This document shows, piece after piece, positions 1 to 5,837 of a DNA stretch of 8,473 nucleotides. This DNA comes from a bacterium (GTDB lineage: Bacteria; Cyanobacteriota; Vampirovibrionia; Gastranaerophilales; Gastranaerophilaceae). Location: positions 1-8,473 of the forward strand of contig JAFUUT010000063.1 in NCBI GenBank assembly GCA_017477685.1, written 5' to 3'. The notes under the pieces were generated by a model that saw only the letters and a program-made list of their open reading frames with translations, searched no databases and had not been told where the DNA came from. The stretch's first letter is position 1. Every line of letters begins with the position of its first letter. The translations under genes were made by a program, and so were the position numbers.

Positions 1-1
1 A

Positions 2-91
2 AGTGAGCTATTATTAAATATTGGTGCTCGATTTCAAGTAACGGGTTTTGATATTGAAAATAATATAATTAAAGTAAAGTATCTACTATAA
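2..91 (+). CDS. 3' end of a gene cut by the window edge; tail resembles an ADP-ribosyltransferase domain
   Basis: An open frame runs from base 2 to a TAA at 89-91 and encodes 29 residues, including S-E-L-L-L-N-I-G-A-R-F-Q-V-T-G and a final I-I-K-V-K-Y-L-L. The order Glu, two or three Leu, Gly, x-x-Phe-x-Val, then a beta-strand-like ending, is what I know from the last part of ADP-ribosyltransferase toxin/exoenzyme domains, where the catalytic ExE glutamate lies a few residues before 'LLxxGxxFxV'. Only one Glu of that motif could be inside the window. The start, length and rest of the protein are missing. The assignment rests on about 25 residues, so the family call is a suggestion. Any unrelated protein ending in two beta strands could look similar. 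Confidence 0.4.
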   Translation, partial: SELLLNIGARFQVTGFDIENNIIKVKYLL

Positions 92-112
92 AAGTATTAT
101 TAGCCTAAGTCT

Positions 113-167
113 GTAGGTCAGGCGTTCGCCTGACGGAATTTATTGTCAGGCTGAAAGCCTGACCTAC
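113..167. repeat. BIME/REP-like double-hairpin palindrome, copy 1
   Basis: The element is bounded by an 11-bp perfect inverted repeat, GTAGGTCAGGC at 113-123 and GCCTGACCTAC at 157-167. Inside are two short hairpins: GTCAGGC/GCCTGAC at 117-123 and 128-134 with a GTTC loop, and GTCAGGC/GCCTGAC at 145-151 and 157-163 with a TGAAA loop. This is the layout of a REP pair in opposite orientation. A T-run at 174-179 follows the second hairpin at a distance, so it might weakly terminate the upstream gene. A near-identical copy lies at 834-887. No RAYT transposase is in the window. Confidence 0.8.
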
Positions 168-267
168 TCCTTGTTTTTTAAGAAATTTTAATAAACTTGT
201 TTAGTTGTTTAAAATGAGTTATATTGATATGCTATCTAGTGTAGTTTGTATATTAAAGGATAAGATA

Positions 268-786
268 ATGAAAATTAATTATGAATTTACGCTTAAAGAC
301 TGTAATAATTATGTCAGAGAGACATTGTTTATGAAGCGTTTTTTTGTATACTTCATAAAAGATAATTTGTTGAGAGCAATCATTGTTTCATTAGTTTTAT
401 CTTTATGGTTTTGTTACTATCTACTTAACTTGAACATAGTTAGTATTGTTGTATGTTTTTTTGCTTGGCTAATAATTGCATACATTGTATGGGGTTTAAT
501 GGATTATTGTACTGGCGGAAAGAATCTCTACAAGATGATGAACGGTTTAGATATGAAGTATGAATTGACTTTAGAAAATGATGTTATTAAGCGTAAGTCA
601 AGTTATGGTGAAATCAGTTTTTCATGGAATAAATTGAAAGGCATTAACAATACAAAGAAAAATATTTTGTTATTCATCTCTGAAAGACAAGCTATCATTG
701 TACCCAAAAGAATATTTGAAACTAAACAAGAGCTTGATGATTTTTGGACTATAGTACAAGAAAATTATAAAAATCACACCACATAA
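268..786 (+). CDS. small membrane protein, YcxB-like
   Basis: The 172-residue protein begins M-K-I-N-Y-E-F-T-L. Two adjacent hydrophobic segments at about residues 36-53 and 56-76 should form a transmembrane hairpin. The rest (about 97-165) is a soluble region with 'SFSWNKLKGI', a hydrophobic strand, then 'IIVPKRIF' and a final helix. That order (I/F-x-W, strand, hPKRxF, helix) is typical of the YcxB-like family, whose function is unknown; the cytoplasmic-tail topology is inferred. The ATG at 268 is preferred because AAAGGA lies 7 bases upstream. Earlier in-frame starts at 205 (TTG) and 214 (ATG) have no ribosome binding site and would add an uncharacteristic 18-21 residues. A weak promoter may exist at 205-233 (TTGTTT, 17 bp, TATGCT). 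The gene sits between two BIME-like repeats with no partner in the same transcript, which may mark an inserted or mobile locus. Confidence 0.75.
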   Translation: MKINYEFTLKDCNNYVRETLFMKRFFVYFIKDNLLRAIIVSLVLSLWFCYYLLNLNIVSIVVCFFAWLIIAYIVWGLMDYCTGGKNLYKMMNGLDMKYELTLENDVIKRKSSYGEISFSWNKLKGINNTKKNILLFISERQAIIVPKRIFETKQELDDFWTIVQENYKNHTT

Positions 787-798
787 TAAAGTTTACAG

Positions 799-816
799 TT
801 CAGGCATTCGCCTGAC
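799..816. repeat. half BIME/REP-like hairpin
   Basis: A single hairpin of the same family, stem TCAGGC (800-805) with GCCTGA (810-815) and loop ATTC, lies 13 bases after the stop codon of the membrane protein gene. It is about 18 bases before the full second copy and looks like a degenerate single REP unit. Confidence 0.6.
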
Positions 817-833
817 ATTAAAAAAAACAGGCT

Positions 834-887
834 GTAGGTCAGGCATTTGCCTGACGGGATTTGTTATCAGGCTGAAAGCCTGACCTA
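834..887. repeat. BIME/REP-like double-hairpin palindrome, copy 2
   Basis: The outer inverted repeat is TAGGTCAGGC (835-844) with GCCTGACCTA (878-887). The inner hairpins are GTCAGGC/GCCTGAC (838-844 and 849-855, loop ATTT) and TCAGGC/GCCTGA (867-872 and 878-883, loop TGAAA). It is a direct repeat of the element at 113-167, differing at only a few loop and spacer positions. A separate small palindrome, CGAGC-TTC-GCTCG, follows at 896-908. No gene is seen between 787 and 975; the space is filled by these palindromes and the tRNA terminator. Confidence 0.8.
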
Positions 888-935
888 TTCCTAAACGAGC
901 TTCGCTCGGATGACTTCTTGTACTACTAACACTAC

Positions 936-976
936 AAAAAAATTGAACATAGAACTAAGTCTATGTTCAATTTTTT
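936..976 (-). terminator. intrinsic terminator of the tRNA-Ala gene
   Basis: A long perfect stem, AATTGAACATAG (941-952) with CTATGTTCAATT (961-972), encloses an 8-base loop and is extended by A-T pairing of the flanking runs. On the minus strand the stem is followed by a T-run (complement of the A-run at 936-942), directly after the 3' end of the tRNA. The opposite T-run at 971-976 means the hairpin could also stop plus-strand transcription, so it may be bidirectional. Confidence 0.85.
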
Positions 977-1048
977 GGAGGATAGGGGACTCGAACTCCT
1001 GACCCTCTGCGTGCAAAGCAGATGCTCTACCAACTGAGCTAATCCCCC
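976..1048 (-). tRNA. tRNA-Ala (anticodon TGC)
   Basis: Read on the minus strand, the gene is 73 bases and folds as a normal cloverleaf. The acceptor stem is GGGGGAT with ATCCTCC (one G-U pair). The D-arm starts TAGCTCAGTTGG. The anticodon stem is TCTGC/GCAGA with loop TTTGCAC, giving anticodon TGC (alanine). The T-arm contains GTTCGAGTCC and the discriminator base is A. The 3' CCA is not encoded (the next bases are AAA), so it must be added after transcription. The gene stands alone with its own promoter about 45 bases upstream and a terminator immediately downstream. Confidence 0.97.
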
Positions 1049-1093
1049 AAGGTTTTCTTGGGCAAACAACCTTTTCGGCTGTCTGTATAAATC

Positions 1094-1121
1094 ATTATAC
1101 ATGAGGATTTTTTTTTGTAAA
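1094..1121 (-). promoter_or_regulatory. sigma70-type promoter for tRNA-Ala
   Basis: On the minus strand, TTTACA (1116-1121) and a consensus TATAAT (1094-1099) are separated by 16 bp, the spacer containing an A-tract. Transcription would begin near 1087, leaving a leader of about 40 bases before the tRNA. The gap from the asparaginase stop codon to this promoter shows no convincing terminator, so some read-through from the upstream operon is possible. Confidence 0.7.
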
Positions 1122-1147
1122 GAGGCTTTTTTATTTTTTTTGTAAAA

Positions 1148-2113
1148 TTATATCAAACTTATTATTTCGCCTATCTTTTCACCATGAAGTGTTTTTACAT
1201 CATGACAAGTTTCTATCTCGCCCCAATGTATATTTTTTATCAAATCGCAAGTCAAAACTTCTCTGGCTTCCATATTTGCATCGCAAATTTTTACGACAAA
1301 ACCTTCGCCAAGTTTTGTATTAACAACTACACAAAGTCCGCCTGCTCCAACTTTTGCAACGAGTCCGTCCCCTTGTGAGATAATTTTTGTGTCGGTTCTG
1401 TTTTCTCCGCCAATGATGTATGGGTTATTTAAGAATGCATTTTTTATCTTTACATATTTTGGATTACAAAATACATTCAAATATCCTTTTACAATATTAG
1501 CCAAAGGCATTGAATGAATCGGAACACCGCATCCGTCTTTTGTTATTTGGTATTCTGTTTTGACATCACACAATTCATAAATCTTTTGTTTTATAGCAAT
1601 CTGTAGAGGATGTGCCATTTCATTATATCTATCCATGTCCCAGCCTTTTTCCTTACAAATTGCAAGCATCATAGTATGTTTACCGGAACAGTTGTTGTGT
1701 AAAAGCGTTATTTCTCCATTTGTTCTGACCAATTCTTTTTGAACGGTGGAAGATATTGGCGTATGAATACCGCATTTTAACCTATTTTCAGAAATATCAA
1801 ATTTTTTTAGTAATTGTTTAACAAGTTCGGTATGAACTTTTTCTCCGGCATGAGATGCACAGCAAATTGCAATTTCTTCTTCGGACAAATCAAACTTCTC
1901 ATCCAAACCGTAGTCTAGCAACAATGTCGCCTGCAGGGGCTTTGCGCAAGATCTCAAGTAAAACGGATAATTTTTATCATCTCCGATTTTTTCAAGTACT
2001 CTTTGCTTGTCGCACCTTACAACAAAACCGAAATGCTCTTGTTCTATCAGCCCATCTCTTAAATATGCAACCACTTTTTCCGGTTGTGTATTTGTTTTCA
2101 AACTATTCAGCAT
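1148..2113 (-). CDS. L-asparaginase II family protein
   Basis: The 321-residue product matches the L-asparaginase II family (Rhizobium etli-type AnsA, Pfam Asparaginase_II), which hydrolyses L-asparagine to aspartate and ammonia and is unrelated in fold to E. coli AnsA/AnsB. Diagnostic motifs are visible. R54-S55-x-x-K58-P-x-Q carries the Ser/Lys pair of the active site. C142-S-G-K145-H, with C195 in D-G-C-G-V-P, corresponds to the Cys/Lys/Cys set around the metal site of characterised members. S88-H89 lies in 'CCASHAGE'. Near the C-terminus, 'KVGAGG' matches the family's Gly-rich turn. Length is normal for the family. Its ATG overlaps the end of the upstream gene by 11 bases (ATGCTGAATAG), so translation is probably coupled. 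A GGTGA stretch just upstream may serve as RBS. There is no signal peptide, so it should be cytoplasmic. Substrate preference cannot be read from sequence. Confidence 0.92.
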   Translation of the reverse strand: MLNSLKTNTQPEKVVAYLRDGLIEQEHFGFVVRCDKQRVLEKIGDDKNYPFYLRSCAKPLQATLLLDYGLDEKFDLSEEEIAICCASHAGEKVHTELVKQLLKKFDISENRLKCGIHTPISSTVQKELVRTNGEITLLHNNCSGKHTMMLAICKEKGWDMDRYNEMAHPLQIAIKQKIYELCDVKTEYQITKDGCGVPIHSMPLANIVKGYLNVFCNPKYVKIKNAFLNNPYIIGGENRTDTKIISQGDGLVAKVGAGGLCVVVNTKLGEGFVVKICDANMEAREVLTCDLIKNIHWGEIETCHDVKTLHGEKIGEIISLI

Positions 2114-2837
2114 TATTTTTCACCATTGATATTAATTTTTCTACCTGCATACGTAATTGTCTGTTTTCAATTTTCAAATCCTCAATTTGTTTTTCATATT
2201 CATCAGATTTTTTTACGTATTCTTCTTTAATTTTTGGAATTTCATTATGGTCAAGTACAAATCGTTTTTTGGCATCTTCTTTTATTTTGAGAATTAAATC
2301 CAAATGTTTTTGGGAAATTAAACCTAGTGAAATAAGCGACTGACCAAATTTTTTATTTTCTTTTGTTTCTTGCTCATATACATTAATTGCATTATCAAGC
2401 TGCTCTTGTGAGATATTTCCGGTTTTTAAGAAATATTCTCCGGTGCGGAATTTACCGGCAAGAAACCCTGCAATACTCAAAATTCTTGAATCGTCCGGAA
2501 TTTGCAAATACCCTTCATCAACTCCGAACAAAAAATACCCTGCAATTTCTTCTAAAGACATAAAAGTATTCAGCGCTATTTCCGAGATACTAAGATTGTT
2601 ATCGCAAGATTCGAGTATATTATAAATATTCAAATCAAAATTGGATTCCTTATAATCAAGTTCGCATTTGCCTTTGTATGTCAAAGCAGGTTTGTATGTT
2701 GAAAACGTATAAGATAAATCCGCTCCGGTATCAATTTCTTGGGACAAATTCATATAAATTATTTCTTTTACCCAGACCGGAAACTTCGATATTTTATTTA
2801 AAAATTTTTCTAAAAAATTTCTCTGCACTAATTTCAT
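2103..2837 (-). CDS. hypothetical protein with GspE/MshE-N-like segment and C-terminal coiled coil
   Basis: I do not recognise this 244-residue protein as a named family. Residues about 70-112 (ILESCDNNLSISEIALNTF...) look like a small winged-helix segment of the kind found in DUF4388/PatA-type proteins. Residues about 130-185 contain 'GEYFLKTGNISQEQLDNAI' and then 'FGQSLISLGLISQKHLDLIL'. This two-fold pattern (LGe-hhh-x-G-hIs-x-x-x-L-x-x-A) resembles the N-terminal domain of type II secretion/MshE ATPases, which in MshE binds c-di-GMP. Here it is free of any ATPase. Residues about 203-240 are a heptad-rich, charged coiled coil. The protein has no signal peptide or membrane segment. It precedes and overlaps the asparaginase gene, so the two are probably co-transcribed from the promoter at 2856-2884. 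A regulatory or scaffold role is a guess. Confidence 0.75.
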   Translation of the reverse strand: MKLVQRNFLEKFLNKISKFPVWVKEIIYMNLSQEIDTGADLSYTFSTYKPALTYKGKCELDYKESNFDLNIYNILESCDNNLSISEIALNTFMSLEEIAGYFLFGVDEGYLQIPDDSRILSIAGFLAGKFRTGEYFLKTGNISQEQLDNAINVYEQETKENKKFGQSLISLGLISQKHLDLILKIKEDAKKRFVLDHNEIPKIKEEYVKKSDEYEKQIEDLKIENRQLRMQVEKLISMVKNNAE

Positions 2838-2855
2838 TCTCTAATTTTTGAGAAT

Positions 2856-2884
2856 ATTCTATCATTAAATACTCAAATCTTCAA
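2856..2884 (-). promoter_or_regulatory. candidate promoter for the 2837-1148 gene pair
   Basis: On the minus strand TTGAAG (2879-2884) and TAGAAT (2856-2861) are 17 bp apart, placing a start near 2850 and leaving a very short leader before the ATG at 2837. The 88-base gap from the preceding gene and this promoter argue that the asparaginase pair is separate from the seven-gene array upstream. An imperfect dyad AATCT-n5-AGATT (2876-2890) covers the -35 box. Confidence 0.45.
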
Positions 2885-2925
2885 CAGATTTGGTGAAATA
2901 TTATTTTGAAATTTTAATAGATGTT

Positions 2926-3528
2926 CTATTCATTTACGATATTTTCTAAATCTTTTACAGACTGTTTTACAGCTTGTTTATCGTATTCTTGTTTTTGCTT
3001 GGCATCTATCTTTGCTTGTTTTTTAGCTTTTTTGGCTTCTTTTTCAGCTTCTATTTTGTTCAGTATTTCTTGGATTTCTTCTTTAGCTGATTGTATATGG
3101 CTACTTAAAATTCCCTTACCATCTTTTTCCCCTTCCGGCAAAATACATTTTACCAAGTCTTCGGTGCTTTCTTCCAAATCAGAACCAAAACCGTAAATAA
3201 CAATTTCTTTTGTAGCTCTGAGCTTTTCAGAAAATGTTTGTATTATATTTTGTGCAGGTAGCTTATATCGAATATGCAAAGAACTGGAGTATAAAGAGTT
3301 GCCGGTTTTTACTGCGTGGTAGCCTAGATGAACATCATGTTCTTTGAAAAATTTAATAGCATCAGGATTTTCTTGAAGAGCATCTGTTATTTTTTGGGCT
3401 TCTCCGTCTTGTTTGCGGTACAAGCCATCAGAAGTTGTACTTTTTATACTTGTAAAATGTGGCGCTTGTACTCTGTTTTGAACGTAATAGTTGTTGTATT
3501 GATAGTTTGGAATTTGATATACTTTCAT
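2926..3528 (-). CDS. array member 7: leader-bearing protein with Lys/Ala-rich coiled coil
   Basis: Unknown family; 200 residues from the ATG at 3528, which has a strong AGGAG 7-8 bases upstream. The longer in-frame reading to 3630 overlaps the neighbouring gene and lacks a site. The N-terminus is a Tyr/Asn/Gln-rich leader (M-K-V-Y-Q-I-P-N-Y-Q-Y-N-N-Y-Y) ending P-H-F25-T-S, the array's F-x-G/S motif. Residues 54-88 (NPDAIKFFKEHD ... SSLHIRY) align with 54-86 of the next gene upstream, with 'FFK' at the same position, so the two are paralogues. Residues about 145-198 form a long, Lys/Glu/Ala/Gln-rich helix, probably a coiled coil. No Sec signal or membrane segment is visible. It is the last gene of the array, 13 bases after the preceding stop. 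Function is not predictable. Confidence 0.85.
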   Translation of the reverse strand: MKVYQIPNYQYNNYYVQNRVQAPHFTSIKSTTSDGLYRKQDGEAQKITDALQENPDAIKFFKEHDVHLGYHAVKTGNSLYSSSLHIRYKLPAQNIIQTFSEKLRATKEIVIYGFGSDLEESTEDLVKCILPEGEKDGKGILSSHIQSAKEEIQEILNKIEAEKEAKKAKKQAKIDAKQKQEYDKQAVKQSVKDLENIVNE

Positions 3529-3541
3529 AATTATTCTCCTT

Positions 3542-4129
3542 TTATTTTTTAAGCAATCTGTTAAGCCAGTTTTGTTTATTTTGTGACTGTTTATTATTCT
3601 GTTTTGCGTTATATTTTGCTTGCAATTCATTATGTGCTTGGATATCTTCTTGAATATTTCTATCTATGCTATTTAAAATAAATGATAGATGGTCGTAGTC
3701 ATCCGGCCCGCTTGGCCAATTTTCATATGACAATGATATCGCTTTTTCTGATTTATTTACTTCTTTTGTCTTTGATATTATGTCTTCCAAACATTCATAT
3801 GAATTTCTGGCATGAGCATTACTAACTATTTTTATTGGCGGCAACACGATGTCAGGATGCAAAGGATGTGTATATCTTAATGCCAGTGAACCCCAGCCAT
3901 AGTTATCCTCATCAATATGTACAACAAAATCACCGTCATATTTTTTGAAAAATTCTATTACTGCAGGATGGCTATTCATGTACTTTTCAAAATTATCTTT
4001 TGTATCCGGTAAAAAATAAATTTCTCCGATATATTTTGTTTCGTCACGGCTTTCAAAAGTTGGAGTTTGTTTTATATTTTGCATTTTGCAAAGATTATTT
4101 GAAGAATATGTATTATTTTGAATTCTCAT
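3542..4129 (-). CDS. array member 6: leader-bearing protein, paralogue of member 7
   Basis: Unknown family, 195 residues. An AGGAGG-type site lies 7 bases before the ATG, inside the end of the upstream gene, which it overlaps by 17 bases. The leader is Asn/Ser/Gln-rich (M-R-I-Q-N-N-T-Y-S-S-N-N) and ends P-T-F25-E-S. The core 'HPAVIEFFKKYD' (54-65) and 'WGSLALRY' (79-86) match 'NPDAIKFFKEHD' and 'SSSLHIRY' of member 7 with nearly the same numbering, while the rest has diverged strongly. The middle part, residues 70-110, is rich in His, Asp and Pro. The tail (about 160-195) is a Gln/Asn/Lys-rich helix ending W-L-N-R-L-L-K-K. No catalytic motif is recognised. Confidence 0.85.
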   Translation of the reverse strand: MRIQNNTYSSNNLCKMQNIKQTPTFESRDETKYIGEIYFLPDTKDNFEKYMNSHPAVIEFFKKYDGDFVVHIDEDNYGWGSLALRYTHPLHPDIVLPPIKIVSNAHARNSYECLEDIISKTKEVNKSEKAISLSYENWPSGPDDYDHLSFILNSIDRNIQEDIQAHNELQAKYNAKQNNKQSQNKQNWLNRLLKK

Positions 4130-4850
4130 TATTCTCCTCCTTTTGCCATTCTTTTAACTTAGATTTCCAATATTCGAGTCTTTGTTGTTGCTTTTCAGCA
4201 AGTGCCTGCTCTTGTTGAATATCTTTTTCTTTTATATTGAATGTTTCTGATGGGTTGAAAATTCTATTTTTTAGTTCTTTTAAATCTTTTCTTAATTGAT
4301 CTCTGATATTCCATTTCATATTAAAAATCAGATTTTTTACATCTATAAAAAACATTCCGTGTGTTGGTGACAGTGCGCGTAATTTGTTTAATTCATTACA
4401 TACAAAAACTTCGTCTTCATCTAATATTATAGGGCTTTTTTCATAGCGTTTGTAAGGAAGTTCTACTCCTTTTTCTCTTTGGGCAAAATCCAAGATTTGC
4501 TCATATGAGCCGTGGCCGTCAAATTTGTCGCTGAATTTTCCGTCCTTTGATCTGTAATAGCTGTAATTTGAAATACCATTTAGGTGCGGGGATTTTTTGC
4601 CGTTAACAGTTAAAAATGCAATGCCGTTTTTGTCTTCTCCTATTTCAATAACATCATCTCTACCGTCATCAATAATTCCTCTCAGTGATACCAAAAGGTT
4701 CTTATAATCTTCGCCAAGTCCGTACTTGTCGTCAAAAGTTCTTTTATCGGCGACTTTAAATAATTTTTCTATTGTTTCATTCGGAACAATAGTTGATCCG
4801 AATGCGGGTTTTTGATTGTAGTTATAATTTTGAAGATTATATATTTGCAT
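4113..4850 (-). CDS. array member 5: leader-bearing protein of unique core
   Basis: Unknown family, 245 residues, the longest in the array. The leader M-Q-I-Y-N-L-Q-N-Y-N-Y-N-Q-K ends P-A-F17-G18-S, so it shares the array's N-terminal design, but the core is not obviously alignable to the other six. Residues 66-84 (DVIEIGEDKNGIAFLTVNG) look like a beta hairpin. Residues about 100-135 are Gly/Asp/Phe-rich. From about 175 to 240 the chain is helical and charged (Lys/Glu/Gln), ending in a probable coiled coil. AAGGA lies 8 bases before the ATG. It is 18 bases downstream of member 4 and overlaps member 6 by 17 bases, so it is certainly in the same transcription unit. Confidence 0.85.
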   Translation of the reverse strand: MQIYNLQNYNYNQKPAFGSTIVPNETIEKLFKVADKRTFDDKYGLGEDYKNLLVSLRGIIDDGRDDVIEIGEDKNGIAFLTVNGKKSPHLNGISNYSYYRSKDGKFSDKFDGHGSYEQILDFAQREKGVELPYKRYEKSPIILDEDEVFVCNELNKLRALSPTHGMFFIDVKNLIFNMKWNIRDQLRKDLKELKNRIFNPSETFNIKEKDIQQEQALAEKQQQRLEYWKSKLKEWQKEENNENSK

Positions 4851-4868
4851 ATCTTGGTCCTTATATTA

Positions 4869-5432
4869 TTATTGATAATTCCAGCTTTTGAATCCGAGCA
4901 AAGGTCTTTGAGGAGTTTTCATTCTGTCATATTTTTTTTCTTGTCTTTTAAATTTTTTCTCAAGTCTTTGTGCTCTTGTTTCAAGTGCATCTACTAATGT
5001 TTCACGCCCTTTTTTAGTTTTGTGCTCTTGCGCTTGTGCCAGTAGTTGATTTCTTGCATTTTTAAGTCGTTCGAGTTCTTTGAAAGCTGTTTCTTTTTTG
5101 TTTTCTCTGTATGCTATACGTGCAAATTTAGCAAGAGTATTGGCAATTTTTTCAGGAGTGTTGCGATTGAACATTGCTCTGAATGTGAGGGTGTAGATAC
5201 TTGCAAAATCCTTATCATATATACTAAAAGTCGTGTGATGCACCGGTTTAGATGTACCATTACTTTTGAGCTCACCTCTTAAGGTTGCATCAGGAAGTCC
5301 TTGAGTTTTTTGTTCAAAAATCTTCGCTATTTGTTTCAACTTTTTTTGATCAAATGTTTCCATACCTTCATAAAATAAGGCACCTTTAAAGTTTTGTGCA
5401 TTAGGTTGTATTGAAGTATTTGTTATTAACAT
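4869..5432 (-). CDS. array member 4: KTxGLPDxxLxGE family, intact
   Basis: Unknown family, 187 residues, with the same plan as members 1-3. The leader M-L-I-T-N-T-S-I-Q-P-N-A-Q ends N14-F15-K-G17. The first conserved block 'IAKIFEQKTQGLPDATLRGE' spans 35-54. A variable His/Thr stretch covers 55-72. The second block, 'DFASIYTLTFRAMFNRNTPEKIA', is at 75-97. A long basic/acidic coiled coil runs from about 108 to 172, and the tail is R-P-L-L-G-F-K-S-W-N-Y-Q. The tail resembles the 'RPLRCIGGW' and 'QPVKCIGNW' ends of members 2 and 1, so a terminal Pro...Trp element is a shared trait. Its closest relative is member 3, with identical spacing through residue 110. AAGGA lies before the ATG and the gap to member 3 is 9 bases. 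Confidence 0.87.
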   Translation of the reverse strand: MLITNTSIQPNAQNFKGALFYEGMETFDQKKLKQIAKIFEQKTQGLPDATLRGELKSNGTSKPVHHTTFSIYDKDFASIYTLTFRAMFNRNTPEKIANTLAKFARIAYRENKKETAFKELERLKNARNQLLAQAQEHKTKKGRETLVDALETRAQRLEKKFKRQEKKYDRMKTPQRPLLGFKSWNYQ

Positions 5433-5441
5433 GTTTGTTCC

Positions 5442-5810
5442 TTATATTATTCGTAACCCCAGTATGTGTTTCTGAACGAGGTTTTCTCTATGTGCTTTAT
5501 TTGCGAGTTCAACAAAAGCATCGGCAATTTTTTCAGGTGTGTTACGATTAAACTTTGTTCTGAATTTTAGTGTAAATTGACTCGCGTAATCTATATCATA
5601 CATATTAAAAATCGTATAGTGATATTTTTTGCCGTTAATATTTTTGAGTTCTCCTCTTAGGGTTGCATCAGGCAGTCCTTCAGTTTTTTGTTTAAAAATC
5701 TTCGCAATTTGCCTCAACTTTTTTTGATCAAATGTTTTCATACCTTCATAAAGCAAGTTCCCTTGAAAATTTTGTTGGTATGGTTGTGATATAGAATTCG
5801 AAATTAACAT
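5442..5810 (-). CDS. array member 3: KTxGLPDxxLxGE family, C-terminally truncated by deletion/frameshift
   Basis: 122 residues, against 185-196 in its full-length paralogues. It follows member 4 closely from M-L-I-S-N, through N14-F15-Q-G17 and 'KTEGLPDATLRGELK', to 'RNTPEKIADAF' and 'AHREN' (106-110). It then diverges into a short tail, L-V-Q-K-H-I-L-G-L-R-I-I. The whole coiled coil is missing. In another frame the last bases before the intergenic region read S-F-R-N-T-Y-W-G-Y-E-stop (TAA at 5447-5449), matching the 'FKSWNYQ-stop' end of member 4. About 60 codons were therefore deleted and the remaining end is out of frame. The open frame and RBS (AAAGGGA) are intact, so a shortened product may still be made. 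It could be a decaying pseudogene or a functional coil-less variant. Confidence 0.75.
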   Translation of the reverse strand: MLISNSISQPYQQNFQGNLLYEGMKTFDQKKLRQIAKIFKQKTEGLPDATLRGELKNINGKKYHYTIFNMYDIDYASQFTLKFRTKFNRNTPEKIADAFVELANKAHRENLVQKHILGLRII

Positions 5811-5837
5811 ATTTTTCCCTTTACGATAATTATAGTT

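Noticed and set aside
205..267. Earlier starts (TTG 205, ATG 214) for the YcxB-like gene
   Set aside because: No ribosome binding site precedes either, while AAAGGA is well placed before the ATG at 268.
113..887. CRISPR array suggested by repeated GTCAGGC palindromes
   Set aside because: The units are hairpins in opposing orientation without regular spacers and bracket a gene; there is no cas gene.
1855..2343. 162-residue plus-strand frame antisense to the asparaginase gene pair
   Set aside because: It crosses two well-supported minus-strand genes, is rich in Ser/Phe/Leu as expected of an antisense shadow, and has no supporting motif.
2836..2855. ATTCTC/GAGAAT inverted repeat over the start codon at 2837
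   Set aside because: Only 6 bp, AT-rich, and partly made of the start codon region; not enough to claim a regulatory hairpin.
2916..2930. AATAGA/TCTATT hairpin at the end of the array as terminator
   Set aside because: The stem is short and AT-rich, overlaps the stop codon, and lacks a T-run after it on the minus strand.
3529..3630. N-terminal extension of array member 7 by 34 residues
   Set aside because: It overlaps member 6, lacks an RBS, and would bury the leader that all array members carry at the N-terminus.
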